A stretch of 41,945 nucleotides of DNA from assembly GCA_022825085.1 (NCBI GenBank), contig JAJDYQ010000071.1:1-41945 (forward strand). Reading direction: 5' to 3'. Made by a program: the position numbers and the translations under genes. The notes under the pieces are model-generated. The model made no database searches and was not told the origin of the DNA. It was given only the letters and a program-made list of their open reading frames with translations. The first letter of the stretch is position 1. The number at the start of each line of letters is the position of its first letter. This DNA is from Gammaproteobacteria bacterium. Its GTDB lineage: Bacteria > Pseudomonadota > Gammaproteobacteria > JAJDYQ01. Positions 1 to 9,566 of this stretch are shown here, piece after piece.

Positions 1-1
1 G

Positions 2-193
2 ATCGAATTAGCGCAGGAAGGCATGACAATGCTGTGCGTAACGCACGAGATGGGCTTCGCACGCACAGTGGCGAACCGCGTTATCTTTATGGATGCCGGT
101 CAGATCGTGGAGCAAAATGAACCGGAGGAGTTCTTCAATAACCCGCAAAATGAGCGGACAAAGCTTTTCCTGAGCCAGATTCTTTCACACTGA
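2..193 (+). CDS. Amino-acid ABC transporter ATP-binding protein, C-terminal end (partial)
   Basis: Only the last 63 codons are in the window; the gene begins upstream. The visible part carries the H-loop (switch) region, VTHEMGFARTVANRVIFMD, followed by GQIVE and the PEEFFNNP..ERTKLFLSQIL tail. This is the usual ending of GlnQ/HisP/AapP-type polar amino-acid importer ATPases, which sit on the cytoplasmic face of the membrane and hydrolyse ATP to drive uptake. The substrate cannot be told from this fragment. It converges with the qmoC/hdrC-like gene, 53 bases away. TGA stop at 191-193. Confidence 0.85.
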   Translation: MELAQEGMTMLCVTHEMGFARTVANRVIFMDAGQIVEQNEPEEFFNNPQNERTKLFLSQILSH

Positions 194-246
194 AGCAAAG
201 AGCCGGCCTGTTCTCCCTGCCGGACAAAGGGAATATCCAAGCACCA

Positions 247-870
247 TTATCCACCATGCCGGTCAATTCGATCAGCTTCCAGCTCCTGCGCTTTCTTGAT
301 CATTTTTTGCAGGCCGGAGATGTCTTTTACGCCGTGGCCACCAAAGAAATCCATCGGCGACATGCGTCTGGCTTTCACCATATTAAGGCCCAGGCCGGCA
401 TTTTTCAGTGACTCTTTGATGCCGGATAGAAAACCATTCTTAAAGTACAGGGATAGCCCCAGCTTCAACTCGTTGACCCTCCCCTTTTTCATCATGTTGT
501 TCCAGAATACGTCGCAGAACCATTGAGTCGGGTTATTTTTGGGCTGAATGCCCAGACGTCTGGCATAGTGGGCCAGCCCGTGCATGATGTGGGTAATCGG
601 CAGTTCGCGCGGGCAACGCACGATACAGTTATAGCAGGAAGTACACATCCACATGGAATCGGATGTCAGTACATCCTCGCGCTTGCCGGCGCGAATCATC
701 ATAAATATCTCCTGCGGCGGATGCTCCCAGGCATCACCCAGCGGACAGGAACCTGCGCAAACACCACACTGCATACACATCTTCACCCATTCGCCTTCCT
801 CAACATTGGCCTCGACTTCCCGAAGAAAGTTGTTGCGGTATTTTTCCACCATTACCGTATTTATGCTCAT
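247..870 (-). CDS. QmoC/HdrC-like iron-sulfur subunit, soluble form
   Basis: About 207 residues with two [4Fe-4S] ferredoxin-type cysteine motifs: CMQCGVCAGSCP near residue 32 and CTSCYNCIVRCP near residue 77. These are typical of heterodisulfide-reductase subunit C and of the N-terminal half of QmoC. Full QmoC carries a membrane cytochrome-b (HdrE-like) half after this; here the protein stops with a charged helix and no membrane segment. It is the third gene of the qmoA-qmoB operon, 11 bases after qmoB, and should pass electrons between QmoAB and a further partner. Two ATGs are adjacent; the one at 870 lies about six bases from GGGAG and is preferred over 873. No hdrB or membrane gene follows, since the next gene converges. 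Confidence 0.82.
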   Translation of the reverse strand: MSINTVMVEKYRNNFLREVEANVEEGEWVKMCMQCGVCAGSCPLGDAWEHPPQEIFMMIRAGKREDVLTSDSMWMCTSCYNCIVRCPRELPITHIMHGLAHYARRLGIQPKNNPTQWFCDVFWNNMMKKGRVNELKLGLSLYFKNGFLSGIKESLKNAGLGLNMVKARRMSPMDFFGGHGVKDISGLQKMIKKAQELEADRIDRHGG

Positions 871-881
871 CATTAACTCCC

Positions 882-3122
882 TCAGAACTTGAATGGGTTC
901 ATGCCGACCTTCGCGACAGTTTCTACCATATCATTAATTAATTTCGGCGCACGCTCGACATCGGTGATAGCAACTTCGCAGGTCGCCACACGCTCCGGCT
1001 CCAGATTTAGCTGGCTCAATGTATCATCGATCTTCGACATGCGGGCATTTGCCAGATAAGAACCACGAACAAAGTGACACTGATAATCGTCATCCTTACG
1101 GCAGCCCATCAGAATGATGCCGTCATAACCGGAGTTCAATGCATCAGTAATCCAGATAGTGTTGATCGAGCCCAGACAGCGGACAGGGATTACGCGCGAG
1201 AACTCACTGTAGTGATTGCCGTTGCGCGCGGCCATATCCAGTGCCGGGTAAGCATCGTTTTCACAGGCCAGCACCAAAATACGCGGCTTTTCGTCGAATT
1301 CATCAGGCATTTCGACATTTTTAATCTGCTGACCTACGGTCTCGACCGAGTAGTTCTCAAAAGAGATGACGCGCACCGGACAGGCACCCATACAGGTGCC
1401 GCAGCGACGGCAGCGGGCTTCATTAAACTGCGGATAACGATCCTCATCTTCGTTAATTGCACCGAATGGGCACTCAACCGTACAGCGTTTACACTGCGTA
1501 CAGCCTTCCTTGCGAAACTGGGGAAAGCTCAGGTCACCGGAACGAGGGTGTGCAGCACGACCCTGTGCGGCATCTTCCAACGCATGAATGGCCTTCATCG
1601 CTGCGCCGGTGCCGTCCTCTTTCGCCTGTGCGCTATCCATCGGGCGACGTACCGGACCGGCAGTATAAATGCCGGTGCGACGGGTTTCATAGGGAAAGCA
1701 GATGAAGTGTGAGTCAGTAAAGCCGTTTGCCAACTGTGGTATATCCGGTCCCTGGCGATAATCGAGATTCAATATGGACTCAACCGGGACTTCAACATAC
1801 TCTTCACCAGCCTCCTTTGCTGCTTCCTTATCCTCACTGATCTGCTCCATATCGGGCCCGGAATTGGGGACCTGACCAGTGGCCAGGACAACCAGATCGA
1901 CCGCCATCTCAGCATCCTCATCGAGAATCAGATCCTTGAATTTGACGCTATGGGCACCGGAACCGACAACAACTTCATGAACAGTCCCCTTGGTGAATAC
2001 CACACCTTTTTTCTGACCGGAGCGATAGAAGTCCTCACCCGGCGCACCCGGTGTGCGCAGGTCGGTATAGATAACCGTAGTATCTATATCGCTGTTATTG
2101 TCCTTGAAATACATGGCCTGCTTGATAGATGCCATACAGCAGACACCGGAACAGTAAGGCAAATGACCTTTCTTGTCGGAGCGCTGACCGGCACACTGTA
2201 CAAAAGCCACACTGGTTATTTCTTTACCATCAGAAGGGCGATGGATTGGACCACCGTCGGCCTCTCTGGCCAGTTTTTCCAGTTCGGCCTGAGTCACAAC
2301 ATCCGGTGTCTTGCCATAGCCCAATTCGGGAAGCTGATGGGCATCGTAGTCTTTGTAGCCGGACGCCTGGACAATGGCACCAAAATTTTCGGTAGTGGTC
2401 GATCCGGATTCGGTACTGATGTCGGCTGCAAAGCGGCCCGGCGCACCAGAAGTCCTGGTAACTGTCGAGTTCAGATGAACAGTGACTCGGGCATCGGATT
2501 CAATGGCGGCAATCATGGCAGCGACCCCGGTATCGACCGGATCAGCATAGGGCGAACGATCAGGAATATCTTTCCAGACTTCGGCCAGATGGCCGCCCAG
2601 GGTGCCGGTCTTCTCAACAATTGTGGCCTTATAGCCTGCTCTGGCAATTTCAATCGCTGCCGTCATACCGGTCATGCCACCACCTACCACCAGCACATTA
2701 TCGATACGACTCTGTTCACCCGAAGACTTCGGAGCATTCGAGAACTTGGACTCGAAGCAGGCCATGCGAACATAATCTGCCGCCATTTCCTGAGTCAATT
2801 CACGGGCTTCATCGGTGTCCGGGCGGGCCCAGATTACACCTTCTCGCAGATTACCACGGGCAACCGCAACATTTTCAAAGTTGAAAGCCTCGGTTTTGGA
2901 GCGACGTGAGCAAGCACAAATCGCAACATTGGTCACGTCTTCGCTGTCGATGTCATTCTGAATGAGTTGCACACCAGCCTCTGAGCACAAAAAATCATGC
3001 TCCCGCACCATATCTACCCGGCCTTCACGCTCGGCAATCACTTTTAGCTCATCAACATCAAGGCGCTCGCCCAGGCCACAGCCCTTACACATATAAGCAG
3101 CTATCTTCTTGTCATCAGCCAT
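882..3122 (-). CDS. qmoB: QmoB: HdrA-like flavoprotein with ferredoxin and MvhD domains
   Basis: 746 residues, the usual QmoB size. In order: an N-terminal cysteine-containing segment (CKGCGLGE, then CACSRR), an FAD-binding Rossmann fold (VLVVGGGMTGMTAA near residue 142), an HdrA-like body, two 4Fe-4S motifs near residues 560-610 (CTQCKRCTVECP and CRRCGTCMGACP), and a C-terminal MvhD-type domain with conserved cysteines (RCLG, MGCRKDDDYQC). In sulfur oxidisers and sulfate reducers QmoAB exchanges electrons with APS reductase and the quinone pool, and the flavin/FeS/MvhD layout suits electron bifurcation or confurcation. A GGAG site lies eight bases before the ATG. It is three bases downstream of qmoA. 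APS reductase genes (aprAB) are not in the window. Confidence 0.9.
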   Translation of the reverse strand: MADDKKIAAYMCKGCGLGERLDVDELKVIAEREGRVDMVREHDFLCSEAGVQLIQNDIDSEDVTNVAICACSRRSKTEAFNFENVAVARGNLREGVIWARPDTDEARELTQEMAADYVRMACFESKFSNAPKSSGEQSRIDNVLVVGGGMTGMTAAIEIARAGYKATIVEKTGTLGGHLAEVWKDIPDRSPYADPVDTGVAAMIAAIESDARVTVHLNSTVTRTSGAPGRFAADISTESGSTTTENFGAIVQASGYKDYDAHQLPELGYGKTPDVVTQAELEKLAREADGGPIHRPSDGKEITSVAFVQCAGQRSDKKGHLPYCSGVCCMASIKQAMYFKDNNSDIDTTVIYTDLRTPGAPGEDFYRSGQKKGVVFTKGTVHEVVVGSGAHSVKFKDLILDEDAEMAVDLVVLATGQVPNSGPDMEQISEDKEAAKEAGEEYVEVPVESILNLDYRQGPDIPQLANGFTDSHFICFPYETRRTGIYTAGPVRRPMDSAQAKEDGTGAAMKAIHALEDAAQGRAAHPRSGDLSFPQFRKEGCTQCKRCTVECPFGAINEDEDRYPQFNEARCRRCGTCMGACPVRVISFENYSVETVGQQIKNVEMPDEFDEKPRILVLACENDAYPALDMAARNGNHYSEFSRVIPVRCLGSINTIWITDALNSGYDGIILMGCRKDDDYQCHFVRGSYLANARMSKIDDTLSQLNLEPERVATCEVAITDVERAPKLINDMVETVAKVGMNPFKF

Positions 3123-3124
3123 AA

Positions 3125-4408
3125 CTATACTCCTGCACCAGCAGTTTTATTGACCACCTGAATAGCGCGAAGCGCAGCAGCGGTGGCATGTTGAACGGAA
3201 CGATTTACATCCAAGGCATCGGCAGCACTGCCGGACGCGAAGATGGCACCATTTTTCTCATCAGGCTCAATAAAGCCATCCTGATTAATCACTATGTCAA
3301 TCGGGAACGCCTCCCTGTTGATACTGGGCTGCATGCCGGTTGCCAGAATCACCATGTCATAGGATGTTTCGTAGCGGTTACCGCCTTCGGTATCCACGCC
3401 TTGCAGCACTGGGTTATCCTCCTTGTCCTTGATAATGCTCGCCACCTTCGACTTGATAAAGGAAACTTTCTCATCTTCCTGAATCTTCTTGTAGAAATCT
3501 TCAAAGCGGTCAATGGCACGGATATCAATGTAGTAGATATCCACCATGCCGTCTTCAGGGAATGCCTCGCGCACATAACGCGCCTGCTTCAGAGAGGACA
3601 TGCAACAGATACGCGAGCAATGACGCAGGTGATTGCGGTCACGAGAACCGGCACATTGAATAAAAGCCACTTTTCGAGCCTCCTCGCCATCAGAGGGACG
3701 AACCAGCCTGCCACCGGTCGGCCCCTGCGGATCGGCCATGCGCTCAAACTCGACATTCGTGATGACATTTTGATAACGATCATAGCCATAAGGCTGAATT
3801 CTACTGGCATCGTAAGGCTGCCAGCCGGTCGCCCAGATGATGGCGCCGGCCTTTAATTCAATCTCCTCAGCCTGCATATCCAGATCGATAGCATCATATC
3901 GACAGGCATCTTTAGCCTTGCCAGCATCTTCGGTACCAATAATACGTTCGTCTATCACATATCTTTGGGGGTAAGCCATGTTGTACGGCAGATAAGCACC
4001 CTTACGTCTGGACATGCCATAATTAAACTCATCGCCGAATTCGGCCTCAACAACCTTCTCACACTCACCACAGGCTGTACAGTTCTCGTTCACAAAGCGG
4101 GGTTTGAGCAGGACCCTCAGTGAATAATCACCGGATTTGCCAGTAACCTCAGTCACCTCAGCCATGGTTAAAATACGCAGGTTACGATTGTATCTGGCGC
4201 GGCGCAGATTAATCTCCATGCCACAGGTGGGATGACACATTTTAGGGAAATACCTGTACAACTGGGCGACACGACCACCAAGCGATGGGTTTTTCTCAAT
4301 GAGAATGACTTGTTTGCCGCATTCTGCGGCCTCCAGGGCAGACGTCATACCGCTGATGCCGCCACCAACGACCACAATGGTCTCATTACTTGCGACGATA
4401 TCTGACAT
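3125..4408 (-). CDS. qmoA: QmoA: HdrA-like FAD protein
   Basis: 427 residues from ATG 4408, which follows a strong GGAGGAG site. The open frame extends 19 codons further upstream, but without such a site. An FAD-binding motif VVVGGGISGMTSA opens the protein, then GGRVAQLYRYFP, HPTCGMEIN and the CTACGECEKV cysteine cluster typical of HdrA/QmoA, then a second dinucleotide-type region ending ILATGMQPS. First gene of the minus-strand qmoA-qmoB-qmoC/hdrC-like operon; it works with QmoB in the cytoplasmic electron-transfer module linked to APS reductase. HdrA of other pathways is the main alternative, but the pairing with a QmoB-type MvhD fusion favours QmoA. Confidence 0.9.
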   Translation of the reverse strand: MSDIVASNETIVVVGGGISGMTSALEAAECGKQVILIEKNPSLGGRVAQLYRYFPKMCHPTCGMEINLRRARYNRNLRILTMAEVTEVTGKSGDYSLRVLLKPRFVNENCTACGECEKVVEAEFGDEFNYGMSRRKGAYLPYNMAYPQRYVIDERIIGTEDAGKAKDACRYDAIDLDMQAEEIELKAGAIIWATGWQPYDASRIQPYGYDRYQNVITNVEFERMADPQGPTGGRLVRPSDGEEARKVAFIQCAGSRDRNHLRHCSRICCMSSLKQARYVREAFPEDGMVDIYYIDIRAIDRFEDFYKKIQEDEKVSFIKSKVASIIKDKEDNPVLQGVDTEGGNRYETSYDMVILATGMQPSINREAFPIDIVINQDGFIEPDEKNGAIFASGSAADALDVNRSVQHATAAALRAIQVVNKTAGAGV

Positions 4409-4647
4409 GAAACTCACTCCTCCAAACATAGGAAAATTCTTGGACATCAGCCAATCCCGAATCACAGCACCCCGGCTAACAGGTGGGCAGAATACCTTTC
4501 AATCAACACTGGTGCCAGCGAACAGGCACCTCTGCATATTCAAATTTCCGATGCTTTTATAAGCACCTTATATACGGTGGCCTCCGGTATTGAAGCCAAT
4601 CAGCAATCTGGTTAATGTGCGCCCTGAACCCAGACAGGCAGATAAAT

Positions 4648-5460
4648 ATGGAAGCACAGGAAATCAGTCCAGAAGAATACTTTATCAGGAATGAACCTTA
4701 TTATGAACCCGTCGGCAATGAGATTGCCGTTTTTGAGGCAGCCTACCGTAATGGCTTGCCGATATTACTGAAAGGGCCAACCGGATGCGGCAAAACCCGC
4801 TTCATGGAACATATGGCCTGGAGGCTGGAACGCCCGCTGATTACTGTCTCCTGCCATGATGACCTGACCGCTTCCGATCTTGTCGGACGATTTCTGGTCA
4901 GGGGTGGTGAAACGGTCTGGGTCGATGGGCCGCTGGCACGTGCGGTACGTGCCGGAGCGATCTGCTATCTGGACGAGGTCGTGGAGGCCCGCAAAGACAC
5001 GACAGTCGTTATTCACCCACTTGCCGATGACCGCCGGGCATTACCGATGGAAAAGATCGGACACCTGCTGGAAGCGGGACCGGAGTTCTGTCTGGCAATG
5101 TCCTATAACCCCGGCTATCAGAGCATTCTGAAAGACTTGAAGCAATCAACGCGCCAGCGGTTTATCGCTCTTGAGTTTGACTATCCGGATATAAAGCTTG
5201 AAGCCCGCATCGTCGAGAAGGAAGCGGGACTGGATGCGCAGATGGCGGGCCTGCTGGTTAAATTTGCCGGCATGACCCGCAACCTGAAAGGCAACGGACT
5301 GGATGAGGGTGCCAGCACACGCCTGCTGGTACATGCGGGCAAGCTGATGGCTGCCGGCGTCGATCCGGTGTCGGCCTGCCGAAGCTCGATAGCCCAGGCG
5401 CTGACAGATGACACCGAAATGCTGGCCGCGATTAACGAGCTTTCCGCATCGCTGTTCTGA
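4648..5460 (+). CDS. CbbQ/NirQ/NorQ-family MoxR AAA+ ATPase
   Basis: 270 residues from ATG 4648; an upstream ATG at 4615 would add 11 unusual residues. Walker A is GPTGCGKT (residues 43-50) and Walker B ends YLDEV (about 107-111), followed by [18 protein letters not shown], a hallmark of the CbbQ/NorQ group. A sensor region (AMSYNPGYQ) and a C-terminal helical domain follow. Relatives form hexamers that remodel or activate metalloenzymes (Rubisco for CbbQ, nitric-oxide reductase for NorQ), together with a VWA-domain partner (CbbO/NorD). No such partner, Rubisco or nor gene is in the window, so the target is unknown. It is divergent from qmoA across 240 bases and is followed by the his genes. 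Confidence 0.85.
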   Translation: MEAQEISPEEYFIRNEPYYEPVGNEIAVFEAAYRNGLPILLKGPTGCGKTRFMEHMAWRLERPLITVSCHDDLTASDLVGRFLVRGGETVWVDGPLARAVRAGAICYLDEVVEARKDTTVVIHPLADDRRALPMEKIGHLLEAGPEFCLAMSYNPGYQSILKDLKQSTRQRFIALEFDYPDIKLEARIVEKEAGLDAQMAGLLVKFAGMTRNLKGNGLDEGASTRLLVHAGKLMAAGVDPVSACRSSIAQALTDDTEMLAAINELSASLF

Positions 5461-5562
5461 TTCTCTCACTGGCGGAGCAGATCCATGGACTGACAGGATT
5501 ATCGCCTTTGAACGGTTTTCCCGGTATCCTTCACGTCATATTACCCTGTGGACACCATAACC

Positions 5563-6156
5563 ATGCCCGATAGAACCGCCAGCGTAAAACGTGATACGCT
5601 GGAAACACAAATTGAAGTCACTCTGAATCTGGACGGAACCGGCAAGTCCGGGTTTCAAACCGACATACCCTTTCTTGAACATATGATGGATCAGATTGCC
5701 CGTCACGGCATGATTGACTTATCCGTGAAAGCCAGCGGCGATACCGATATTGACGATCATCACACGGTTGAGGACATTGGCATTACCATTGGCATGGCAC
5801 TGAAAGAGGCATTGGGAGATAAACAGGGCATCCGGCGTTATGGCCATGCCTATATCCCTCTGGATGAAGCCTTATCGCGTGTGGTAATGGATTTTTCCGG
5901 ACGCCCCGGCATAGTATTTCAGGCGGAGTTCACACGCGCCCGTATTGGTACATTCGATGTCGATCTATTCCATGAATTTTTTCAGGGGCTGGTCAATCAT
6001 GCCCTGATCACACTGCATATTGACTGCATCCGCGGCCAAAACAGCCACCATATTGCTGAGACGATTTTCAAGGCATTCGGTCGCGCCCTGCGCATGGCCA
6101 TTGAACCGGACCCGCGCATGGCGGGAGTCATTCCCTCGACCAAAGGCACTCTTTAA
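5563..6156 (+). CDS. hisB: Imidazoleglycerol-phosphate dehydratase
   Basis: 197 residues. Family signatures are present: the [14 protein letters not shown] start, [24 protein letters not shown] with the metal-binding His/Glu set, and the second metal site in [18 protein letters not shown]. It catalyses the sixth step of histidine synthesis, a Mn-dependent dehydration of imidazole-glycerol phosphate. A GTG at 5548 could add five residues, but ATG 5563 matches the usual N-terminus of single-function HisB. It lacks the phosphatase domain of enterobacterial HisB. First gene of the his cluster here, 19 bases before hisH. Confidence 0.95.
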   Translation: MPDRTASVKRDTLETQIEVTLNLDGTGKSGFQTDIPFLEHMMDQIARHGMIDLSVKASGDTDIDDHHTVEDIGITIGMALKEALGDKQGIRRYGHAYIPLDEALSRVVMDFSGRPGIVFQAEFTRARIGTFDVDLFHEFFQGLVNHALITLHIDCIRGQNSHHIAETIFKAFGRALRMAIEPDPRMAGVIPSTKGTL

Positions 6157-6175
6157 CATCCCATCCGCACCGCCA

Positions 6176-6808
6176 ATGAAAGTCGCGATCATTGATTACG
6201 GCATGGGCAATCTGCGCTCGGTATCGAAAGCAGTACAGCAGGTTGCCGAAAATGCCGATGTTCGAACCACAGACAACTGTACTTATATAAAATCAGCGGA
6301 TCGCATTGTCTTTCCCGGTCAGGGTGCTGCACGCGATTGTATGGCAGCAATCAGCGACCACCGGCTCAGTCAGGCAATACTGGAGGCCGCACAAAACAAG
6401 CCTTTTCTCGGCATCTGCATGGGACTGGAAGTATTGATGCGGTATAGCTGTGAAAATAACGGCACCAACCTGCTCAATCTCATACCCGGTGAGGCAGTGC
6501 GCTTCCCCCATGATCTGAATCTGAATGGCAGGAAGCTCAAGGTGCCACATATAGGATGGAATCAGGTCATGCAAACCATGGAGCACCCCTTGTGGAACAA
6601 TATCGAAAACGGTTCACGCTTTTATTATGTCCACAGTTACTATATCAAACTGGAAGATGCCTCCATACAGAGCGGACAAACCGACTATGGCATCCCCTTT
6701 ACCTGCGCCATCGCACGGGACAATCTGTTTGCCGTACAATTTCATCCCGAAAAAAGCGCTCATGCCGGACTCCGGCTATTAAAAAACTTTATTGAATGGG
6801 ACATTTAG
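6176..6808 (+). CDS. hisH: Imidazole glycerol phosphate synthase, glutaminase subunit
   Basis: 210 residues from ATG 6176. The frame is open further upstream inside hisB, but MKVAIIDYGMGNL is the canonical HisH beginning. Class I amidotransferase features are the nucleophile region PFLGICMG (catalytic Cys), the oxyanion strand near FPGQG, and the His/Glu pair in QFHPEKS near the C-terminus. It releases ammonia from glutamine and channels it to HisF. The stop codon directly abuts the hisA start, so translation is probably coupled. Confidence 0.95.
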   Translation: MKVAIIDYGMGNLRSVSKAVQQVAENADVRTTDNCTYIKSADRIVFPGQGAARDCMAAISDHRLSQAILEAAQNKPFLGICMGLEVLMRYSCENNGTNLLNLIPGEAVRFPHDLNLNGRKLKVPHIGWNQVMQTMEHPLWNNIENGSRFYYVHSYYIKLEDASIQSGQTDYGIPFTCAIARDNLFAVQFHPEKSAHAGLRLLKNFIEWDI

Positions 6809-7543
6809 ATGCTGCTGATTCCTGCTATTGACCTAAAAGATGGCAAATGCGTTCGCCTGCGGCAGGGGCGCATGAGTGATGAAACCATATTCGCCGATGA
6901 TCCGGTTGAAATGGCCAGCAGATGGATAGATGCAGGCTGCAGCCGCCTGCATCTGATTGACCTTAACGGTGCCTTTGAAGGCAAACCAGTCAATGCCGAT
7001 GTGATCAATCGAATCTGCAGGGCCTGCCCCGATATACCGGTTCAGGTTGGTGGCGGTATTCGCACACAAGACACCGTTGCCTCCTATCTGGACGCTGGAG
7101 CACAGTTTGTCATTATCGGCACACAGGCAATCAAGGCACCACATTTCGTCACCGACATGTGCAAACAATTCCGTGGTCATATTATGGTTGGCCTTGATGC
7201 AAAAAACGGGCTGATCGCTGTGGAGGGCTGGGCAGAAATGACTGGCAGCCGAGCCATTGATGTTGCCCAAAAATTCGAAAGCGAAGGTATCAGCGCTATT
7301 ATTTATACTGATATTACCCGCGATGGCATGATGAAAGGCGTCAACATCGAAGCAACCAGAACACTGGCCGAAGCCATATCCATCCCCGTGATCGCATCCG
7401 GGGGCGTATCCCAATACGAGGATATCCATCAACTACAGGCCATATCCGACTGCGGCATAATGGGGGCAATCATTGGCCGCGCCATATATGAAGGCACTAT
7501 TGATCTGGCAACAGCACAGAAAATAACAGGCCGGGCACCATGA
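6809..7543 (+). CDS. hisA: ProFAR isomerase
   Basis: 244 residues, a TIM barrel. It begins LLIPAIDLKDGKCVRLRQG with the first catalytic Asp in AIDLKDG. The two phosphate-binding loops are VGGGIRT and IASGGVS, and the second catalytic Asp lies in YTDITRDGM. It isomerises ProFAR to PRFAR in histidine synthesis. It starts immediately after the hisH stop codon. Its own stop overlaps (ATGA) the start of a 37-codon ORF that bridges to hisF. Confidence 0.95.
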   Translation: MLLIPAIDLKDGKCVRLRQGRMSDETIFADDPVEMASRWIDAGCSRLHLIDLNGAFEGKPVNADVINRICRACPDIPVQVGGGIRTQDTVASYLDAGAQFVIIGTQAIKAPHFVTDMCKQFRGHIMVGLDAKNGLIAVEGWAEMTGSRAIDVAQKFESEGISAIIYTDITRDGMMKGVNIEATRTLAEAISIPVIASGGVSQYEDIHQLQAISDCGIMGAIIGRAIYEGTIDLATAQKITGRAP

Positions 7544-7653
7544 ACTGGCAAACGCAATATGCCGGTAAAACCAGAAAACAGGGGCACTGGATTCTCTGCA
7601 AAGACGGCTGCAACACAGCACCGCTCAAAACAGGTGACTTTCATGCTGGCTAA
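7540..7653 (+). CDS. 37-residue ORF bridging hisA and hisF
   Basis: A short frame starts ATGA-style on the hisA stop (7540) and ends at 7653, eleven bases inside hisF. The peptide has 37 residues, is basic and Trp/Cys-containing ([10 protein letters not shown] at the start), and matches no family I recognise. Its position lets ribosomes pass from hisA to hisF, so it could be a coupling device, a tiny protein, or just an untranslated spacer that happens to be open. hisF has its own AGGTGA site inside this ORF. Confidence 0.3.
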   Translation: MNWQTQYAGKTRKQGHWILCKDGCNTAPLKTGDFHAG

Positions 7654-8416
7654 ACGTATTATTCCCTGTCTGGATATTGATGCCGGCCGCGTCGTCAAAG
7701 GTGTTCAGTTTGTTGATATACGTGATGCCGGCGACCCTGTTGAAGCCGCTCGCCGCTACAACGAGCAAGGCGCGGATGAAATCACATTCCTTGACATCAC
7801 GGCCACATCCGATGACCGCGATACCATTGTGCGCGTTGTCGAACAAGTCGCTTCACAGGTCTTTATCCCGCTTACAGTCGGCGGAGGTATCCGTACAGTC
7901 AGTGACATCCGACGCCTGCTCAATGCAGGCGCGGACAAGGTAGGCATCAATTCCGCTGCCGTGAAGCAGCCTGAATTCGTGCGGGAGGCTTCCGACAAGG
8001 TTGGCTCACAATGTATCGTATTATCTATCGACGCAAGGCGTGTGGTGAGTACCGATAACGAAACACCACGCTGGGAAATCTTCACCCATGGCGGTCGCCG
8101 GAGCACGGGGATTGACGCCGTGGAATGGGCCACTCGCATGGTCCGATACGGTGCCGGCGAAATTCTGCTGACCAGTATGGACTGCGATGGCACTCGTAAT
8201 GGCTTTGACCTGAAGCTGACGCGCACTGTCTGCGATGCTGTTGATGTTCCTGTCATTGCCTCCGGGGGCGTTGGCAATCTGGACCACCTCGCAGCCGGCG
8301 TGACGGAAGGCGGAGCCGATGCAGTGCTGGCCGCAAGCATCTTCCACTTCGGTACCTACACCATACAGCAGGCAAAAGAATATATGACCGACAAGGGCAT
8401 AGAAGTCAGGTTATAA
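7643..8416 (+). CDS. hisF: Imidazole glycerol phosphate synthase, cyclase subunit
   Basis: 257 residues from ATG 7643, preceded by AGGTGA at good spacing; the frame is open 28 codons further up without matching HisF. TIM barrel with [19 protein letters not shown] (catalytic Asp in CLDID), [27 protein letters not shown] (second catalytic Asp) and IASGGVGNL phosphate loops. It joins ammonia from HisH with PRFAR to give imidazole-glycerol phosphate and AICAR. It follows hisA after a 99-base gap carrying the bridging ORF, and hisE begins two bases after its stop. Confidence 0.95.
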   Translation: MLAKRIIPCLDIDAGRVVKGVQFVDIRDAGDPVEAARRYNEQGADEITFLDITATSDDRDTIVRVVEQVASQVFIPLTVGGGIRTVSDIRRLLNAGADKVGINSAAVKQPEFVREASDKVGSQCIVLSIDARRVVSTDNETPRWEIFTHGGRRSTGIDAVEWATRMVRYGAGEILLTSMDCDGTRNGFDLKLTRTVCDAVDVPVIASGGVGNLDHLAAGVTEGGADAVLAASIFHFGTYTIQQAKEYMTDKGIEVRL

Positions 8417-8418
8417 AA

Positions 8419-8733
8419 ATGGATGATACTCTGCAAAAACTCACCAGAATTCTGCAATCACGCAAGGGATCAGATCCGACAGAATCCTATGTCGCCAGCC
8501 TTTATACCAAAGGCATGGACAAGATCCTGCAAAAAGTTGGCGAAGAGACCATCGAGGTCATCATTGCCGCCAAGGATAATGATCGACAGCAGATTATCCA
8601 CGAAACCGCCGATCTATGGTTTCATACTCTGGTCATGCTGACCCATACCGGTCTCGGTGCCGACGACATTCTGAAGGAACTGGAACATCGTTTCGGTACT
8701 TCAGGGCATGACGAAAAGTCCGCAAGAAAATAA
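8419..8733 (+). CDS. hisE: Phosphoribosyl-ATP pyrophosphatase
   Basis: 104 residues, an all-helical MazG-like fold. The family pattern is clear: [30 protein letters not shown] with the metal-binding Glu residues (EETIE), then [14 protein letters not shown]. It hydrolyses PR-ATP to PR-AMP, the second step of histidine synthesis. It closes the cluster. The usual partner hisI is not next to it in this window, so the cyclohydrolase must be elsewhere. Converges with gmk across about 70 bases. Confidence 0.93.
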   Translation: MDDTLQKLTRILQSRKGSDPTESYVASLYTKGMDKILQKVGEETIEVIIAAKDNDRQQIIHETADLWFHTLVMLTHTGLGADDILKELEHRFGTSGHDEKSARK

Positions 8734-8804
8734 GCAAGGCTCCTGTGTCTAACTCCCCTTCGCCTGCTCTGTAAAATTCACTGACCGACGGCTTCCCACA
8801 TGCT

Positions 8805-9476
<672 letters not shown>

Positions 9477-9566
9477 TCAGGCAACCACACCCTCTACTCA
9501 GGGTTGTTGTTGCCGCCGGTCAGGAGTATCTTTACAGTAGTTAGAAAGCAGCAATGTGGACGGAGA

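Noticed and set aside
1950..2909. 319-codon plus-strand open frame opposite qmoB
   Set aside because: It is antisense to a clear flavoprotein gene; the translation has no family features and only reflects codon bias of the real gene.
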